A stretch of 63,760 bases of DNA from Pelotomaculum sp. UBA1371 (GCA_002305915.1 DBRJ01000004.1:268424-332183), one strand, 5' to 3'; positions 33,378 to 42,606 are shown, counted from the stretch's first letter. The notes: generated from the letters alone by a model not told the origin. Numbers and translations: made by a program.

Positions 33378-34304
33378 CTATGACAATTTCATTTCTTCCA
33401 GGTATTTTTCCGCAGCAACCGCGGCAATTGCCCCGTCCGCTACCGCCGTTACAACCTGTCGAAGAAGTTTTTGCCGGATATCTCCCGCTGCAAAAATGCC
33501 GGGCCTGTTGGTGCGCATGTTTTCGTCCGTTATGATATAACCTTTTTCGTCAAGCTCAACAAGGTCTTCAACCAGGCTTGAATTGGGCCGGTAGCCCACG
33601 TAGATAAAAACGCCGTCCACATCAAGGCTTGTTGTTTTATGATCACGAACGTCTCTGACGGTCAGGGACTCTACCATATCGCCGCCCAGGATTTCATCAA
33701 CCACACTGTGCCAGACAAACTCAATTTTAGGATTAGCAAAGGCTCTCTGTTGGATAATCTTTGTTGCCCTCAACTCTCCGCGCCGGTGGATGACAAACAC
33801 TCTTTCTGCAAATTTCGTTAAGAACATGGCTTCCTCTACAGCTGCGTCCCCTCCCCCCACAACTGCAACGCGCTTTCCCCGGAAGAAGGCGCCGTCACAG
33901 GTTGCGCAATAGGATACTCCACGGCCGGTTAACTCAAATTCACCCTTTACCCCCAGTAGATTCGGCTGCACTCCTGTGGCTACAATTATAGCCCCAGCCG
34001 AGATCCGGCCATGATCTGTCTCCAGGATGATTTCACTTCCGGCGGGCTGGATTACCCAGACATCGGCAAACCTGATTTCCAGATCAAAGCGGCGCGCCTG
34101 CTTTTCCATCTGGGCCATCAACTCAGGTCCACTGATACCGCTCTCAAAACCAGGGTAGTTTTCAATATGCTGTGAGCTGACCACCAGACCGCCCGGAATC
34201 CCCCGTTCCAGCAGGACAGTTTTTATAGCTGCTCTGGCTGCATAAATCCCGGCTGAAAGGCCGGCAGGACCCCCGCCGATGATCACAAGTTCGCATTTCT
34301 CCAT
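33378..34304 (-). CDS. trxB: Thioredoxin reductase
   Basis: 308-residue FAD/NADPH flavoprotein that reduces thioredoxin. FAD loop VIIGGGPAGLSAGIYAARA, redox-active disulfide CATC in SYCATCDGAFFRG, NAD(P)-binding VVGGGDAAVEEAMFL, and terminal GIFAAGDIRQKLLRQVVTA. The NADPH-type HRRGELRATK basic stretch is present. Start ATG 34304. No thioredoxin gene lies beside it. No clear terminator between its stop and meaB. Confidence 0.95.
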   Translation of the reverse strand: MEKCELVIIGGGPAGLSAGIYAARAAIKTVLLERGIPGGLVVSSQHIENYPGFESGISGPELMAQMEKQARRFDLEIRFADVWVIQPAGSEIILETDHGRISAGAIIVATGVQPNLLGVKGEFELTGRGVSYCATCDGAFFRGKRVAVVGGGDAAVEEAMFLTKFAERVFVIHRRGELRATKIIQQRAFANPKIEFVWHSVVDEILGGDMVESLTVRDVRDHKTTSLDVDGVFIYVGYRPNSSLVEDLVELDEKGYIITDENMRTNRPGIFAAGDIRQKLLRQVVTAVADGAIAAVAAEKYLEEMKLS

Positions 34305-34391
34305 AGAGGCACCTCCCCAGTATTTTTGTAGCTATTGTCTCAATATATTATCTTAAAAACATGATTTACGTCAATAAAAACACTGGTTATA

Positions 34392-34427
34392 GTAAAAATA
34401 AGGGGTGCTTAGCTAAAGCTACCCCTT
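34392..34427 (-). terminator. Intrinsic terminator after the 25-codon ORF
   Basis: AAGGGGT/ACCCCTT arms around an AGCT-rich loop, followed by TATTTTTA on the minus strand, about 40 bases after the small ORF and 90 bases before trxB. Confidence 0.65.
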
Positions 34428-34466
34428 ACTATTCTTGCCAGGTAATTTACAATAACCGGTTTAAAA

Positions 34467-34544
34467 TTAATAGCGTAAAAACAACTTTTTTAACCCCATT
34501 ATGAATAATTGTTTTGGTTCTACCCTAGTAATTTTCCTATCCAA
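34467..34544 (-). CDS. Possible 25-residue peptide gene
   Basis: TTG 34544 follows an AAAGGGGG site at about five bases; the frame encodes MDRKITRVEPKQLFIMGL and ends KKLFLRY. The peptide is basic with a hydrophobic middle. It sits alone in a 475-base AT-rich gap between the adk terminator and trxB and has its own downstream hairpin with a U-run, i.e. the layout of an independent transcript. Not recognised; could also be a small RNA. The rest of 34305-34779 shows no gene; CCCCC/GGGGG arms at about 34546-34590 lie just upstream. Confidence 0.3.
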   Translation of the reverse strand: MDRKITRVEPKQLFIMGLKKLFLRY

Positions 34545-34734
34545 CACCCCCTTTGTTTGATTTGTTTATGCTATCTATATGCAAAGTGGGGGCTAATTTT
34601 CCTGGTAATATTATGATTTTATATTTATAAAAAGCTGTTACAATTTTTCTGGCCGTAATATGCTTATTTTGAGTTGAATCACTCTTACATGATTTTAATT
34701 TATGTATTAGAGGCGCCGTTAATAACTCTCTTGC

Positions 34735-34776
34735 AAAAAAAGGCCCTTTAAGGACGTTCCCTTAAAAAGGCCTTTG
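34735..34776 (-). terminator. Intrinsic terminator after adk
   Basis: AAGGCCTTTTTAAGG pairs with CCTTAAAGGGCCTT around a six-base loop, followed by U7, directly after the adk stop. Confidence 0.92.
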
Positions 34777-34779
34777 TCA

Positions 34780-35424
34780 TCACTTGCCCAGGCTGGCCAG
34801 AATATCTGCCAGAACCTTCTCAATATCCTGATCTCCGTTGATGTTCTTCAAAAGGCTCCGACTGGCGTAATAATCAATTAATGGCTCGGTCTTCGATTCG
34901 TAGATGTCCAGACGGTTATTAACAACAACCTCATTGTCGTCACTGCGCTGGTAGAGCTCTCCGCCGCAGGCGTCACATTTGTTTTCCACTTTGGGCTTGT
35001 TGTAACGAAGATGATAACTCGCCCCGCAGTTACGGCAAATCCGGCGTCCCGTCAAACGTTCCAGTAGTTTTTCCCTCGGAACTGCAATATTTATTACACC
35101 ATCAAGGACAATCCCCATGGTTTCCAGCATATCCTCCAGGGCCTCCGCCTGAACTACCGTGCGGGGAAAGCCGTCTAAGAGAAAACCCCGCGCACAGTCA
35201 GGTTGAGACAGGCGTTCCCGGGTAATTCCCACCACCACTGAATCAGGAACAAGTTCACCCATTTCCATGTATTCCTTGGCTTTCTTGCCCATTTCGGTGC
35301 CTTGCCGGATGGCTTCCCGGAACATATCCCCTGTGGATATATTTGTTATCTGGAGTTCCTGAGCCAGCGTTTCAGCCTGAGTTCCCTTTCCCGCGCCCGG
35401 CGGCCCCATAATTAATAGATTCAC
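34780..35424 (-). CDS. adk: Adenylate kinase
   Basis: Interconverts ATP + AMP and 2 ADP. 214 residues. P-loop LLIMGPPGAGKGTQAE, AMP-binding STGDMFREAI, GFLLDGFPRT, and a zinc-type LID with CRNCGASYH and CDACGG, as in Gram-positive adenylate kinases. The frame opens at ATG 35448, but GTG 35424 lies behind GGGAGTGA and matches the normal N-terminus. In many Firmicutes adk is in the ribosomal operon with secY and map; here it stands alone with its own terminator. Confidence 0.94.
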   Translation of the reverse strand: MNLLIMGPPGAGKGTQAETLAQELQITNISTGDMFREAIRQGTEMGKKAKEYMEMGELVPDSVVVGITRERLSQPDCARGFLLDGFPRTVVQAEALEDMLETMGIVLDGVINIAVPREKLLERLTGRRICRNCGASYHLRYNKPKVENKCDACGGELYQRSDDNEVVVNNRLDIYESKTEPLIDYYASRSLLKNINGDQDIEKVLADILASLGK

Positions 35425-35824
35425 CCGAATCACTCCCAAACTATTCATTTTTAAAGTAACTAAAACAAGGGTATTATACCACGAAATCTGCTTTGGAAAA
35501 ACCTCGGCTCACTGCCACTAAGGGAAAATTAATACTTTGAAAAACCGGCTTAAGAATCTGGCCCTTGTTCTCCTTTTCTACTTCTAATTTTAAACTCCTC
35601 CTGTGTAAAAAGCCTTTCTAAATTATAACCACAAAAACAAAGTCTGAAAAACGCCCGGTTTGTTTGATTTACATTCCCAGGCCGGCTGCACTAATACTAA
35701 ATTAAGTAACTACAAGGGCACAACCGGGCTTATGCCGCAGGGCAACCAGCAACATGCAGGAACATATAGAGAGTAAGATGCCCGGAGATGCATAGCAGGA
35801 AAAGGAATTGACCAGAATAATGGC
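35425..35824. other. Gene-free stretch between adk and the isoaspartyl peptidase gene
   Basis: Divergent intergenic region, AT-rich, presumably holding both promoters. No ORF, repeat or recognisable RNA element was found. Confidence 0.4.
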
Positions 35825-36739
35825 ATGGGAATAATAGCTATCCATGGCGGGCTTGACACAAGCCGGGAAAAACCTTATCTAGAAGTTCTCCAAGAAGCAG
35901 GCTTGAAGGGTTATCAACTCCTGGATAGAGGATACATCCAGGCACTTGAGGCCGCCATAAATACACTGGAGGACTCCCCAAAATTTAATTGCGGCTATGG
36001 TTCGGTATTGAACTTGAACGGAGTGGCCGAAATGGACGCCTCCATCGTGGACGGTGCAACCGGTCGTTTTTCCGCTGTTGCCGCCATTCGTCAGATCCGC
36101 AATCCCATCTCGGTAGCCCGCAGGCTAATGGAAAAGACCGGGCAGGTCCTTCTAGCCGGGCAAGGAGCATTTGAATTTGCCCAAAAAGAAGGTTTTCCCG
36201 AGGGCAACTGCATCTCGGAGGAGCAGTTCAGAGCCTGGCAAAAGGGTAAGGACAGACTGGCCCGCGGCATGTCTCCATCTCAAAACTTGTTTACCGGGCT
36301 GGAGTACCGGGGAGACACTGTGGGCTGTGTTATCTGGGACGGCGAAAATCTTGGGGCGGCATCCTCCACCGGAGGGGTATCCTTAAAAATGCCCGGCAGG
36401 GTCGGCGACACCCCCTGTCTCGGCGGGGGTATTTTCGCTTCCCGGACAAGCGCTGTGGTCTGTACCGGTGTTGGTGAAGCCTTTGTGGAAACCTTAACGG
36501 CAAAATACGTTGACGAAGAAATCGCCGGGGGCGCCCACCCCCAGCAGGCCGTAGAACAGGCCCTGAAGCGACTGGACGAGCTAAGAGGTGCTCAGGGCGG
36601 GATCTTGGCCCTGGACTACCGGGGCAGAATCGGCTCGGCCTTCAATGCCGGACAGTTCCCTGTAGTTGTCGTAATAGACGGTATGATTAAAGAAAACTTC
36701 GAGCCTGTCAACCTGCGTCCCGTGCTATCAGGGGAATAA
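35825..36739 (+). CDS. Isoaspartyl peptidase / L-asparaginase (Ntn hydrolase)
   Basis: 304-residue type 2 asparaginase family protein. These are made as a precursor that cuts itself before a threonine that then becomes the nucleophile; here that is the Thr of YRGDTVGCVIWDG (about residue 170). Substrate-binding parts ASSTGGVSLKMPGRVGDTP and GGGIFASR are present, as is IHGG at the N-terminus. Likely degrades beta-aspartyl peptides or asparagine. Start ATG 35825 has no strong ribosome binding site at normal distance, so the true start could differ slightly. Monocistronic in appearance. Confidence 0.9.
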   Translation: MGIIAIHGGLDTSREKPYLEVLQEAGLKGYQLLDRGYIQALEAAINTLEDSPKFNCGYGSVLNLNGVAEMDASIVDGATGRFSAVAAIRQIRNPISVARRLMEKTGQVLLAGQGAFEFAQKEGFPEGNCISEEQFRAWQKGKDRLARGMSPSQNLFTGLEYRGDTVGCVIWDGENLGAASSTGGVSLKMPGRVGDTPCLGGGIFASRTSAVVCTGVGEAFVETLTAKYVDEEIAGGAHPQQAVEQALKRLDELRGAQGGILALDYRGRIGSAFNAGQFPVVVVIDGMIKENFEPVNLRPVLSGE

Positions 36740-36840
36740 GTCACAAACCACATTTTATATGCAGGAATCTATCAAATAATATCTAATATTTCCTTAATTA
36801 TTTAGTTGTTTAAGATCATCTCGACCAGGGAGGTATTCTG

Positions 36841-39099
36841 GTGTCCAAAAGATTTTTCAGGTTTTTTTTACCAGTGGTATTACTGATCCTGTTCTTTTCC
36901 CTCAACGCAGTTGCTGAAGCTGTTAGCCTTGAATCTATAAACGGGTTGAAAGCGCCGTCTGAATTGGAGTTGCTTAAAAATAATCAAAAGGCTGTACGGG
37001 AACAGCTAATCGACAAAAAAAGCAATCTTAAGGAAAGCCGTAAAAAAATCAGCTCCGATTTACTTCGACTAATTGATGAAAACTATCTGCCACCCGGCCA
37101 AACCAGGGAAAACCTACGGAGGCAAATGCAGGAACTAAAACAATACCGGCTGGAAACAAGCCAACAGCGGGTAATGGCAAGTGAAGAGAGAGAACTGGTT
37201 TACGTGTACATCTACCTGGCCCCAGCGGTGGAAACCAGTTATGTGGAGAAATATGCCCGGGAAGTTACTCACCGGGATGAGGCCAATCACCTGGCAGCGG
37301 CCTGGGTTGAAGTGAAAAACCTGGAAGCCCTGGCTGCGGATGATGCCGTCAGAGCTGTCCGCACCATTATGCCGCCAAGAGTTAAGACGGGCTCGTTTAC
37401 AAGCGCAGGTGATCTTATCCACAGGGCTGATCAGGTACGCGCTCAATTCGGGCAGGACGGCGCCGGGATAAAGATAGGAATTATCTCAAACGGCGTTGAC
37501 AACTGGAAAACCGCCCGGAACTCGGGTGATCTCCCGTCAAACCTGACGGTTTTGAGCAACTCCGTGGGTGGGGACGAAGGTACCGCCATGCTGGAAATTG
37601 TCCACGACCTGGCACCCGGCGCAGAGCTGTATTTTCACGATTGCGGCAACAATAAAATCGCTTTTAATAAGGCCATCAGCAACCTGGCGGCTGCCGGCTG
37701 TCAAATTATCTGTGATGACATAGGCTGGATAACCGAGCCCTTCTTTGAGGATGGAATTATCGCCCGCCATGTTGCTTCGCTGCTGGCGGAAAAAAACATT
37801 ATTTATGTATCCGCAACCGGCAATGAAGCTAAACGCCATTACCAGGGTATGTATTACGACCAGGGTGACGGCTGTCACGACTTCAGCGGGGGTTCTTCAA
37901 ATGACAAATATCTTTATGTCAGGATTCAACCGGGGCAAACGGCTAGAATTGTCCTGCAATGGGATGATCAATTCGGCTCATCTTCCAACGACTATGATCT
38001 TTACCTGTGGGACTCAGCCTCGGAAATGCTCCTGGGGATGAGTAATGATCCACAAACCGGTAGTTCAGACCCCCTGGAATGGATCATATATACAAATAAA
38101 AAGTCTTCTCCAGTTGATTGTTTAATAGATATTTACAAATTTTCAGGCGAGCCAAAGAACCTGGAAGTATTTATATATGATTGCACAGTTTACACAAACA
38201 ATATCTCCCCCGCTGATTCAATATTCGGACACCCGGCTGTTCCCGGAGCGATTGCCGTAGGAGCGATAAACGCCGCTGCACCGTCACAAATCGCCAATTA
38301 CTCCTCCCAGGGTCCCGTGACAATCCGCTACCCGGCCGCAGAAACCAGAAACAAACCTGATGTCTGCGGCATCGACGGCGTCAGGGTTACCGGCACAGGC
38401 GGTTTTCCGAGCCCATTCTACGGTACCAGCGCGGCGGCACCCCATGTGGCAGCCATTGCCGCCCTGACCTGGGCCCAGTACCCTGAAAAAACCGCCGCGG
38501 AAATTCGCGCTCTGCTCCTGTCGGAAGCAGTGGACCTGGGACTTCCCGGCTTTGACTATATTTATGGCACGGGCAGGGCTGATGCCTTGAACTGCATCCA
38601 AAAGGGAGACAGCACCCCGCCTGCCTACCAGGGAGCCGCCATCAGCGGGGATTATAAAACTGTGACCCTGACCTTTTCCGAAAACCTGATCGCCAACACA
38701 GCGGACCTCAAGGGGGACGTCACCTTCGCTACGGACGGTACAACTTTCGCTTCCCTGGGCAGGGGCGATACTGTGTCCCTCAGTGACAATAAGCTCGTTG
38801 TAACCTTTAAAGCTGCACTTACCGGCAACAAGAACAGGCTGATGGTGGCAGCCGGTTCTTTAAAGGACGCAGCCGGCAACGTCCTGAATTCCACGGTAAC
38901 CACAGATGCCCTAGAGGCCGGAATAAACGGTGATCTGAACGGCGATAATGTTGTTGATCTTACAGATCTTCTTTGGCTGGCCCAACACCTCGGCCTTAAA
39001 GAGGGAGACCCGGCCTGGGAAAGCGCCTGCATCGCAGATGTCAACAACGACCGGGTCATAAATATCCTGGACCTGATTATGGTAGCCGAATTACAATAG
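36841..39099 (+). CDS. Secreted S8/S53-like serine peptidase with Ig-like and dockerin domains
   Basis: 752 residues. Signal peptide FFRFFLPVVLLILFFSLNAVAEA; a charged coiled-coil-like segment (50-115); a peptidase domain from about 205 (IKIGIISNGVDNW); an Ig-like domain around 600-690 (TVTLTFSENLIANTADLKGD); and a type I dockerin at the end with two calcium loops, GDLNGDNVVDLTDLLWLAQ and ADVNNDRVINILDLIMVAE. The catalytic Ser is in FYGTSAAAPHVAAIAAL and the oxyanion Asn in SATGNEAK. The usual HGTHVAG is absent; at its place is GGDEGTAMLEIVHDLAPGA, so a Glu may replace His, as in sedolisin-like S53 enzymes. GTG 36841 lies behind GGGAGGT. Substrate unknown. Confidence 0.85.
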   Translation: MSKRFFRFFLPVVLLILFFSLNAVAEAVSLESINGLKAPSELELLKNNQKAVREQLIDKKSNLKESRKKISSDLLRLIDENYLPPGQTRENLRRQMQELKQYRLETSQQRVMASEERELVYVYIYLAPAVETSYVEKYAREVTHRDEANHLAAAWVEVKNLEALAADDAVRAVRTIMPPRVKTGSFTSAGDLIHRADQVRAQFGQDGAGIKIGIISNGVDNWKTARNSGDLPSNLTVLSNSVGGDEGTAMLEIVHDLAPGAELYFHDCGNNKIAFNKAISNLAAAGCQIICDDIGWITEPFFEDGIIARHVASLLAEKNIIYVSATGNEAKRHYQGMYYDQGDGCHDFSGGSSNDKYLYVRIQPGQTARIVLQWDDQFGSSSNDYDLYLWDSASEMLLGMSNDPQTGSSDPLEWIIYTNKKSSPVDCLIDIYKFSGEPKNLEVFIYDCTVYTNNISPADSIFGHPAVPGAIAVGAINAAAPSQIANYSSQGPVTIRYPAAETRNKPDVCGIDGVRVTGTGGFPSPFYGTSAAAPHVAAIAALTWAQYPEKTAAEIRALLLSEAVDLGLPGFDYIYGTGRADALNCIQKGDSTPPAYQGAAISGDYKTVTLTFSENLIANTADLKGDVTFATDGTTFASLGRGDTVSLSDNKLVVTFKAALTGNKNRLMVAAGSLKDAAGNVLNSTVTTDALEAGINGDLNGDNVVDLTDLLWLAQHLGLKEGDPAWESACIADVNNDRVINILDLIMVAELQ

Positions 39100-39164
39100 T
39101 GGTCAGCCTCCGGCAAAAAAGGGGATTTCCCGGCTTGCCGGGTTAATCTCTCCCCGAAATGATA

Positions 39165-39203
39165 AAACCCGCAGCACCTAATGAATTAGGCATGCGGGTT
39201 TAT
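39165..39203 (-). terminator. Intrinsic terminator after tRNA-Pro, probably bidirectional
   Basis: AAACCCGCA/TGCGGGTTT arms with inner CCTAAT/ATTAGG pairs; on the minus strand followed by a U-rich run right after the tRNA. May also end the protease transcript. Confidence 0.88.
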
Positions 39204-39206
39204 TAC

Positions 39207-39283
39207 TGGTCGGGATGACACGACTTGAACGTGCGACCTCACGGTCCCGAACCGTGCGCTCTACCAAACTGAGCTACATCCCG
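39207..39283 (-). tRNA. tRNA-Pro (CGG anticodon)
   Basis: 77 bases on the minus strand with encoded CCA. Acceptor CGGGATG/CATCCCG, D-arm TAGCTCAGTTTGGTAGAGC, anticodon stem CACGG/CCGTG around TTCGGGA (anticodon CGG), T-arm GCACG-TTCAAGT-CGTGT with a G-U closing pair, discriminator A. Confidence 0.96.
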
Positions 39284-39637
39284 TCATCCGGCAGATTAAA
39301 CTTAAGAAAACAACAATTCTCTGTTGATTGACAGAATATATTTTCCCACAGTCCATAGAAAAAGTCAAGGAGAATCATCTATATTTGTGTTTGTCCCGTG
39401 ACAATCTAAAGACCTGAATATTTCTTCAAAAAAAGCCCTGTTTTTAAACGCCCAAAATTCGCTCAAACCAACCGGGGAAGAATAATCTGCAAGGCGGAAT
39501 TTACTTTTCAAATTTGAAAAACTGATCACACTACTTGTCTCTATCTCTATAAAATGCATTTATTTTAAAGAAACATTTTATGCAGGTATAAAATTGTTTC
39601 ATGTAGAAGGTATTTAAGTCACTTTTGAGGTGTTAAA
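39284..39637. other. Gene-free stretch upstream of the acyltransferase gene
   Basis: AT-rich and divergent. A 64-codon minus-strand ORF (39365-39559) lacks a ribosome binding site and is not accepted. Probably holds the promoters of tRNA-Pro and the acyltransferase gene. Confidence 0.4.
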
Positions 39638-40183
39638 ATGATTGTAGCATGCCTATACAAGCTGGTCCGCTCTTTCCTTTCAGGTTTCTACACTTTTTTA
39701 GGCGGGTGCCTGCTGGAGGCCGTTGGGCGCGATACGGTTTTTGAAGGGTTTGTGGATGTTCCGATATCCAACAAGGTCCGGATTGGTGAGCAGTGCCACA
39801 TCGCCACAGGGGTTTCTTTCCTGGTGACAGAAACGGGCAGTATTACCATCGGTAACAGGGTCTATCTGGGCAGGAACTGCGTACTCGCCAGCGACTGCAG
39901 CATTATTATCGGGGACAATACAATGCTGGCGGAGTTTGTAAGCGTCATCGACGCCAATCACGGTTTTGCCAAAAACGGACTTCCGATCAGAGACCAGAAC
40001 TTAAATGCGGCTCCTATCAAGATCGGCAGCGATGTCTGGGTTGGCCGCGGCTGTGCCATACTCAAGGGCACGCAGATCGGGGAGGGTTCGGTTATCGGCG
40101 CCAACAGTGTGGTAACCCGGGACATACCACCCAATGCCGTAGCCTGCGGAGCTCCCGCAAGGGTCATTAAATATAGAAAGTAA
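39638..40183 (+). CDS. Hexapeptide-repeat O-acyltransferase
   Basis: 181 residues of left-handed beta-helix type. Repeats run from about residue 45 to 165 (IGEQCHIATGVSF, ITIGNRVYLGRNC, IIIGDNTMLAEFV, IKIGSDVWVGRGC, TQIGEGSVIGANS), with an inserted loop SVIDANHGFAK carrying the histidine used for acyl transfer, and the typical end VACGAPARVIKYR. Such enzymes acetylate sugars or antibiotics; the acceptor here is unknown. Start ATG 39638 behind TTGAGGTG. No polysaccharide cluster is nearby. Confidence 0.88.
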   Translation: MIVACLYKLVRSFLSGFYTFLGGCLLEAVGRDTVFEGFVDVPISNKVRIGEQCHIATGVSFLVTETGSITIGNRVYLGRNCVLASDCSIIIGDNTMLAEFVSVIDANHGFAKNGLPIRDQNLNAAPIKIGSDVWVGRGCAILKGTQIGEGSVIGANSVVTRDIPPNAVACGAPARVIKYRK

Positions 40184-40306
40184 AGCAATTTTTCAAGATA
40201 CCTGGTTAAGGTGATGCCGGGGGGACCTTCGTCATTCAATACAGAAATTCAAGGCATCTCCTCTTAAGTCTTTTATTTATAGGAACAAGGAGTTGATTCT
40301 GGACTT

Positions 40307-40510
40307 ATGAGCGAACCAACCACATTTTCCCTGATTGCTAATTACGCGCTGCTGGGCCTCTTCGGGGGTTCGGCCATCTGGGTCTTCCTGGATACAAGAA
40401 AGAGGGGCAGACCGTTATCCGAATCTATAGCCTGGGCTCTTTTTATGGGGATGATGTTTCCCCTGGCCATAGTGACATACATTTATTTTCGCCGTAAAAA
40501 ACTATTATAG
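40307..40510 (+). CDS. Small two-segment membrane protein
   Basis: 67 residues with two hydrophobic stretches, ANYALLGLFGGSAIWVFLD and AWALFMGMMFPLAIVTYIYF, joined by a basic loop (TRKRGRPLSE) and ending FRRKKLL. The layout resembles small phospholipase-D-N-like membrane anchors, but no family is assigned. ATG 40307 lies 13 bases after AAGGAG, rather far. It is followed directly by an intrinsic terminator, which supports a real transcript. Confidence 0.65.
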   Translation: MSEPTTFSLIANYALLGLFGGSAIWVFLDTRKRGRPLSESIAWALFMGMMFPLAIVTYIYFRRKKLL

Positions 40511-40539
40511 ACCATATAAAGGCTTATTTGAGCTGCCGG

Positions 40540-40567
40540 GGTCCTCTTTTTCGGAGAGGACCTTTAT
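40540..40567 (+). terminator. Intrinsic terminator after the small membrane protein gene
   Basis: GGTCCTCT/AGAGGACC arms, seven-base loop, then TTTATT. The right arm overlaps the stop codon of the convergent PBP gene. Confidence 0.82.
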
Positions 40568-42606
40568 TCTTCCTGGTCATCATGTCTTTGTTCTAAAAAG
40601 TACGGCAGCACCTCTTCAAAATCAAATAGGCCCAGATCACCTTCCAGAAAGGGGGGTGACACCTGGTAGGGCAGATAATCGACCGGCCCGAAGCCGTAGC
40701 ACTTGGATATTGGTTCAGTACCCCGGACGAAGACCGCCTCGATTACCCGGGTATTGAATTCTCCAGCCAGGAGACCGTCATCCGCACAGAGTTTGACCTT
40801 CGTTACACCGTCCGGTACAGGAAATTCCGAAGGAGACATACCTTCCAAAGCCCCCCTGATGAAATCAGCCCAGATTGGTGCGGCAACATCGGCCCCGGTA
40901 AGGCCCACGACCCTGCTCTTGTCGTCATAACCTACATAAACAGCTGCCACAAGATCAGGCGTGTAACCCACAAACCAGGCTTCTCTCAAGTTATCTGTGG
41001 TTCCCGTTTTACCAGCCGCCGGCCTGCCCAGGTTTCGCCCTGAATTAGCTGCTGTGCCGCCGGGTTTCAGTACGCCGGTGAGCATATCAGTAACGATGTA
41101 AGCCGTTTTTTCATCCAGGGCCTGGGTAAGTGAAGGCCGGTGCTCTTCCAGAACCTGTCCGGTTCTGCTGGTGATTTTTTGAATGGAGTAAGGCTCAGTT
41201 TTGATGCCCCTGTTGGCCAGGGTCCCGAAAGCCCTCACCATTTCCAGGGGCGTGACCTCGGATGTCCCCAGGGGCAGGGAAAGATAAGGTCTAAGGGGAG
41301 AATCGATACCCATCCTTTGGGCATAACCGGCCATGACCTCTGGTCCCAGCTGGGCATTCAAGCTGACGGCTACAACATTGTCCGAGGTATACAGGGCCTC
41401 CTTCAGGGTAAAGGGGCGGTAGTGATAATCACCCTGGTAGTCCTTCGGCACGTAATCATCCCTGCCGGCCTGGGGGAAACTGACGGGTTCGCAAACAATG
41501 GTCGTGCCGGCTGTATACCCCAGGTCGATAGCAGCAGTATAAAGGAAGGGTTTGAAGGTCGAACCCGGCTGGCTCCTGGCCAGAACGCGGTTCAGCTGGG
41601 ATTTGTTATAGTCCCGGCCGCCAACCATGGCCCTGATCTGGCCTGTCTTTGGATCCAGCGCCACCAGCGCTCCCTCAAGGTCCGGATTCAACCTGGCTAA
41701 CCCTCTTGTCAGAGCTTTTTCTGCGGCTTCCTGCATTTTCAAGTCCAGAGTGGTATAAATTGACAGACCACCTGAATATAATGTTTCCAGCCCCTCGGAA
41801 TAATTCTGTTCATAATACTTCTCAATTTCATCGATAAAATAAGGTGATTTCCTGACAATCGCCGGTGTCTTGGATGGCTGCAGGGGTTCACTCCCGGCCT
41901 GCCCGGCCTGCTCCCCGCTGATCATGCCCAGTTCCACCATCCGGTCCAGCACAACGCCCTGGCGGGCTTTAGCCGCTTCAAAATCTTGCGCCGGATTATA
42001 AATGCTGGGACCCCTGGGAACCCCGGCCAGCATTGCGCTTTCAGCAAGGCCCAGTTCCCTGGCCGGCTTCTTGAAATAAGTCCTGGCTGCAGCTTCGATG
42101 CCATAGGCGCCCTGGCCGAAATAAATCTCATTTAAATACATCTCCAGGATTTCAGTCTTGGTATAGGTTCTTTCCAACTGGATGGTCAGGATAAGCTCTT
42201 CGAACTTACGCCCGATGTTCCGGCCGGGATCAAGATACAAATTTTTCGCCAGTTGCTGGGTGATGGTACTGCCGCCTTCAACGATCCTGCCGGCTTGAAT
42301 GTTCCTGAACATGGCCCTTACCAGACTGACCGGGTCGATCCCCTTGTGTTGATAAAAACGGGCATCTTCAATCGCTACAATGGCATCCTGCATATATTCG
42401 GAAACCTGGTCCAGGGGAACAGGTACCCGGTTTTCGTCGCTGATTAACGTTATGATTTCACCGTTGACGTCTAAAACCCTGGACGGTACCGGGACTTCGG
42501 GACTGACCAGAGCGTGCGCCCTGCAGCCTGCCCCGGCCAAAACAAGCGCCAGGACAATTAATAAGATTGACAGGATAATCGGGGGAACTGGTTTTTTAAT
42601 GCTCAT
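40564..42606 (-). CDS. Class A penicillin-binding protein (PBP1A type)
   Basis: 680-residue bifunctional peptidoglycan synthase. One N-terminal membrane anchor (PIILSILLIVLALVLAGAG), a glycosyltransferase-51 domain with IVAIEDARFYQHKGID, GGSTITQQLAKNLYL and NEIYFGQGAYGIEAAA, and a transpeptidase domain with the active-site Ser in SQPGSTFKPF, the SDN motif in TSDNVVAVSL and KTGTT. The C-terminal 60 residues are short and end in an acidic tail. Start ATG 42606. It assembles wall or cortex outside the membrane. Convergent with the small membrane protein gene at its end. Confidence 0.95.
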   Translation of the reverse strand: MSIKKPVPPIILSILLIVLALVLAGAGCRAHALVSPEVPVPSRVLDVNGEIITLISDENRVPVPLDQVSEYMQDAIVAIEDARFYQHKGIDPVSLVRAMFRNIQAGRIVEGGSTITQQLAKNLYLDPGRNIGRKFEELILTIQLERTYTKTEILEMYLNEIYFGQGAYGIEAAARTYFKKPARELGLAESAMLAGVPRGPSIYNPAQDFEAAKARQGVVLDRMVELGMISGEQAGQAGSEPLQPSKTPAIVRKSPYFIDEIEKYYEQNYSEGLETLYSGGLSIYTTLDLKMQEAAEKALTRGLARLNPDLEGALVALDPKTGQIRAMVGGRDYNKSQLNRVLARSQPGSTFKPFLYTAAIDLGYTAGTTIVCEPVSFPQAGRDDYVPKDYQGDYHYRPFTLKEALYTSDNVVAVSLNAQLGPEVMAGYAQRMGIDSPLRPYLSLPLGTSEVTPLEMVRAFGTLANRGIKTEPYSIQKITSRTGQVLEEHRPSLTQALDEKTAYIVTDMLTGVLKPGGTAANSGRNLGRPAAGKTGTTDNLREAWFVGYTPDLVAAVYVGYDDKSRVVGLTGADVAAPIWADFIRGALEGMSPSEFPVPDGVTKVKLCADDGLLAGEFNTRVIEAVFVRGTEPISKCYGFGPVDYLPYQVSPPFLEGDLGLFDFEEVLPYFLEQRHDDQEE

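Noticed and set aside
39365..39559. 64-codon minus-strand ORF between tRNA-Pro and the acyltransferase gene
   Set aside because: No ribosome binding site, AT-rich, no recognised motif.
41922..42131. Lipoprotein signal in the PBP N-terminus (LAGAGC)
   Set aside because: The residue three before Cys is not Leu/Val and the segment is better explained as the usual membrane anchor of class A PBPs.
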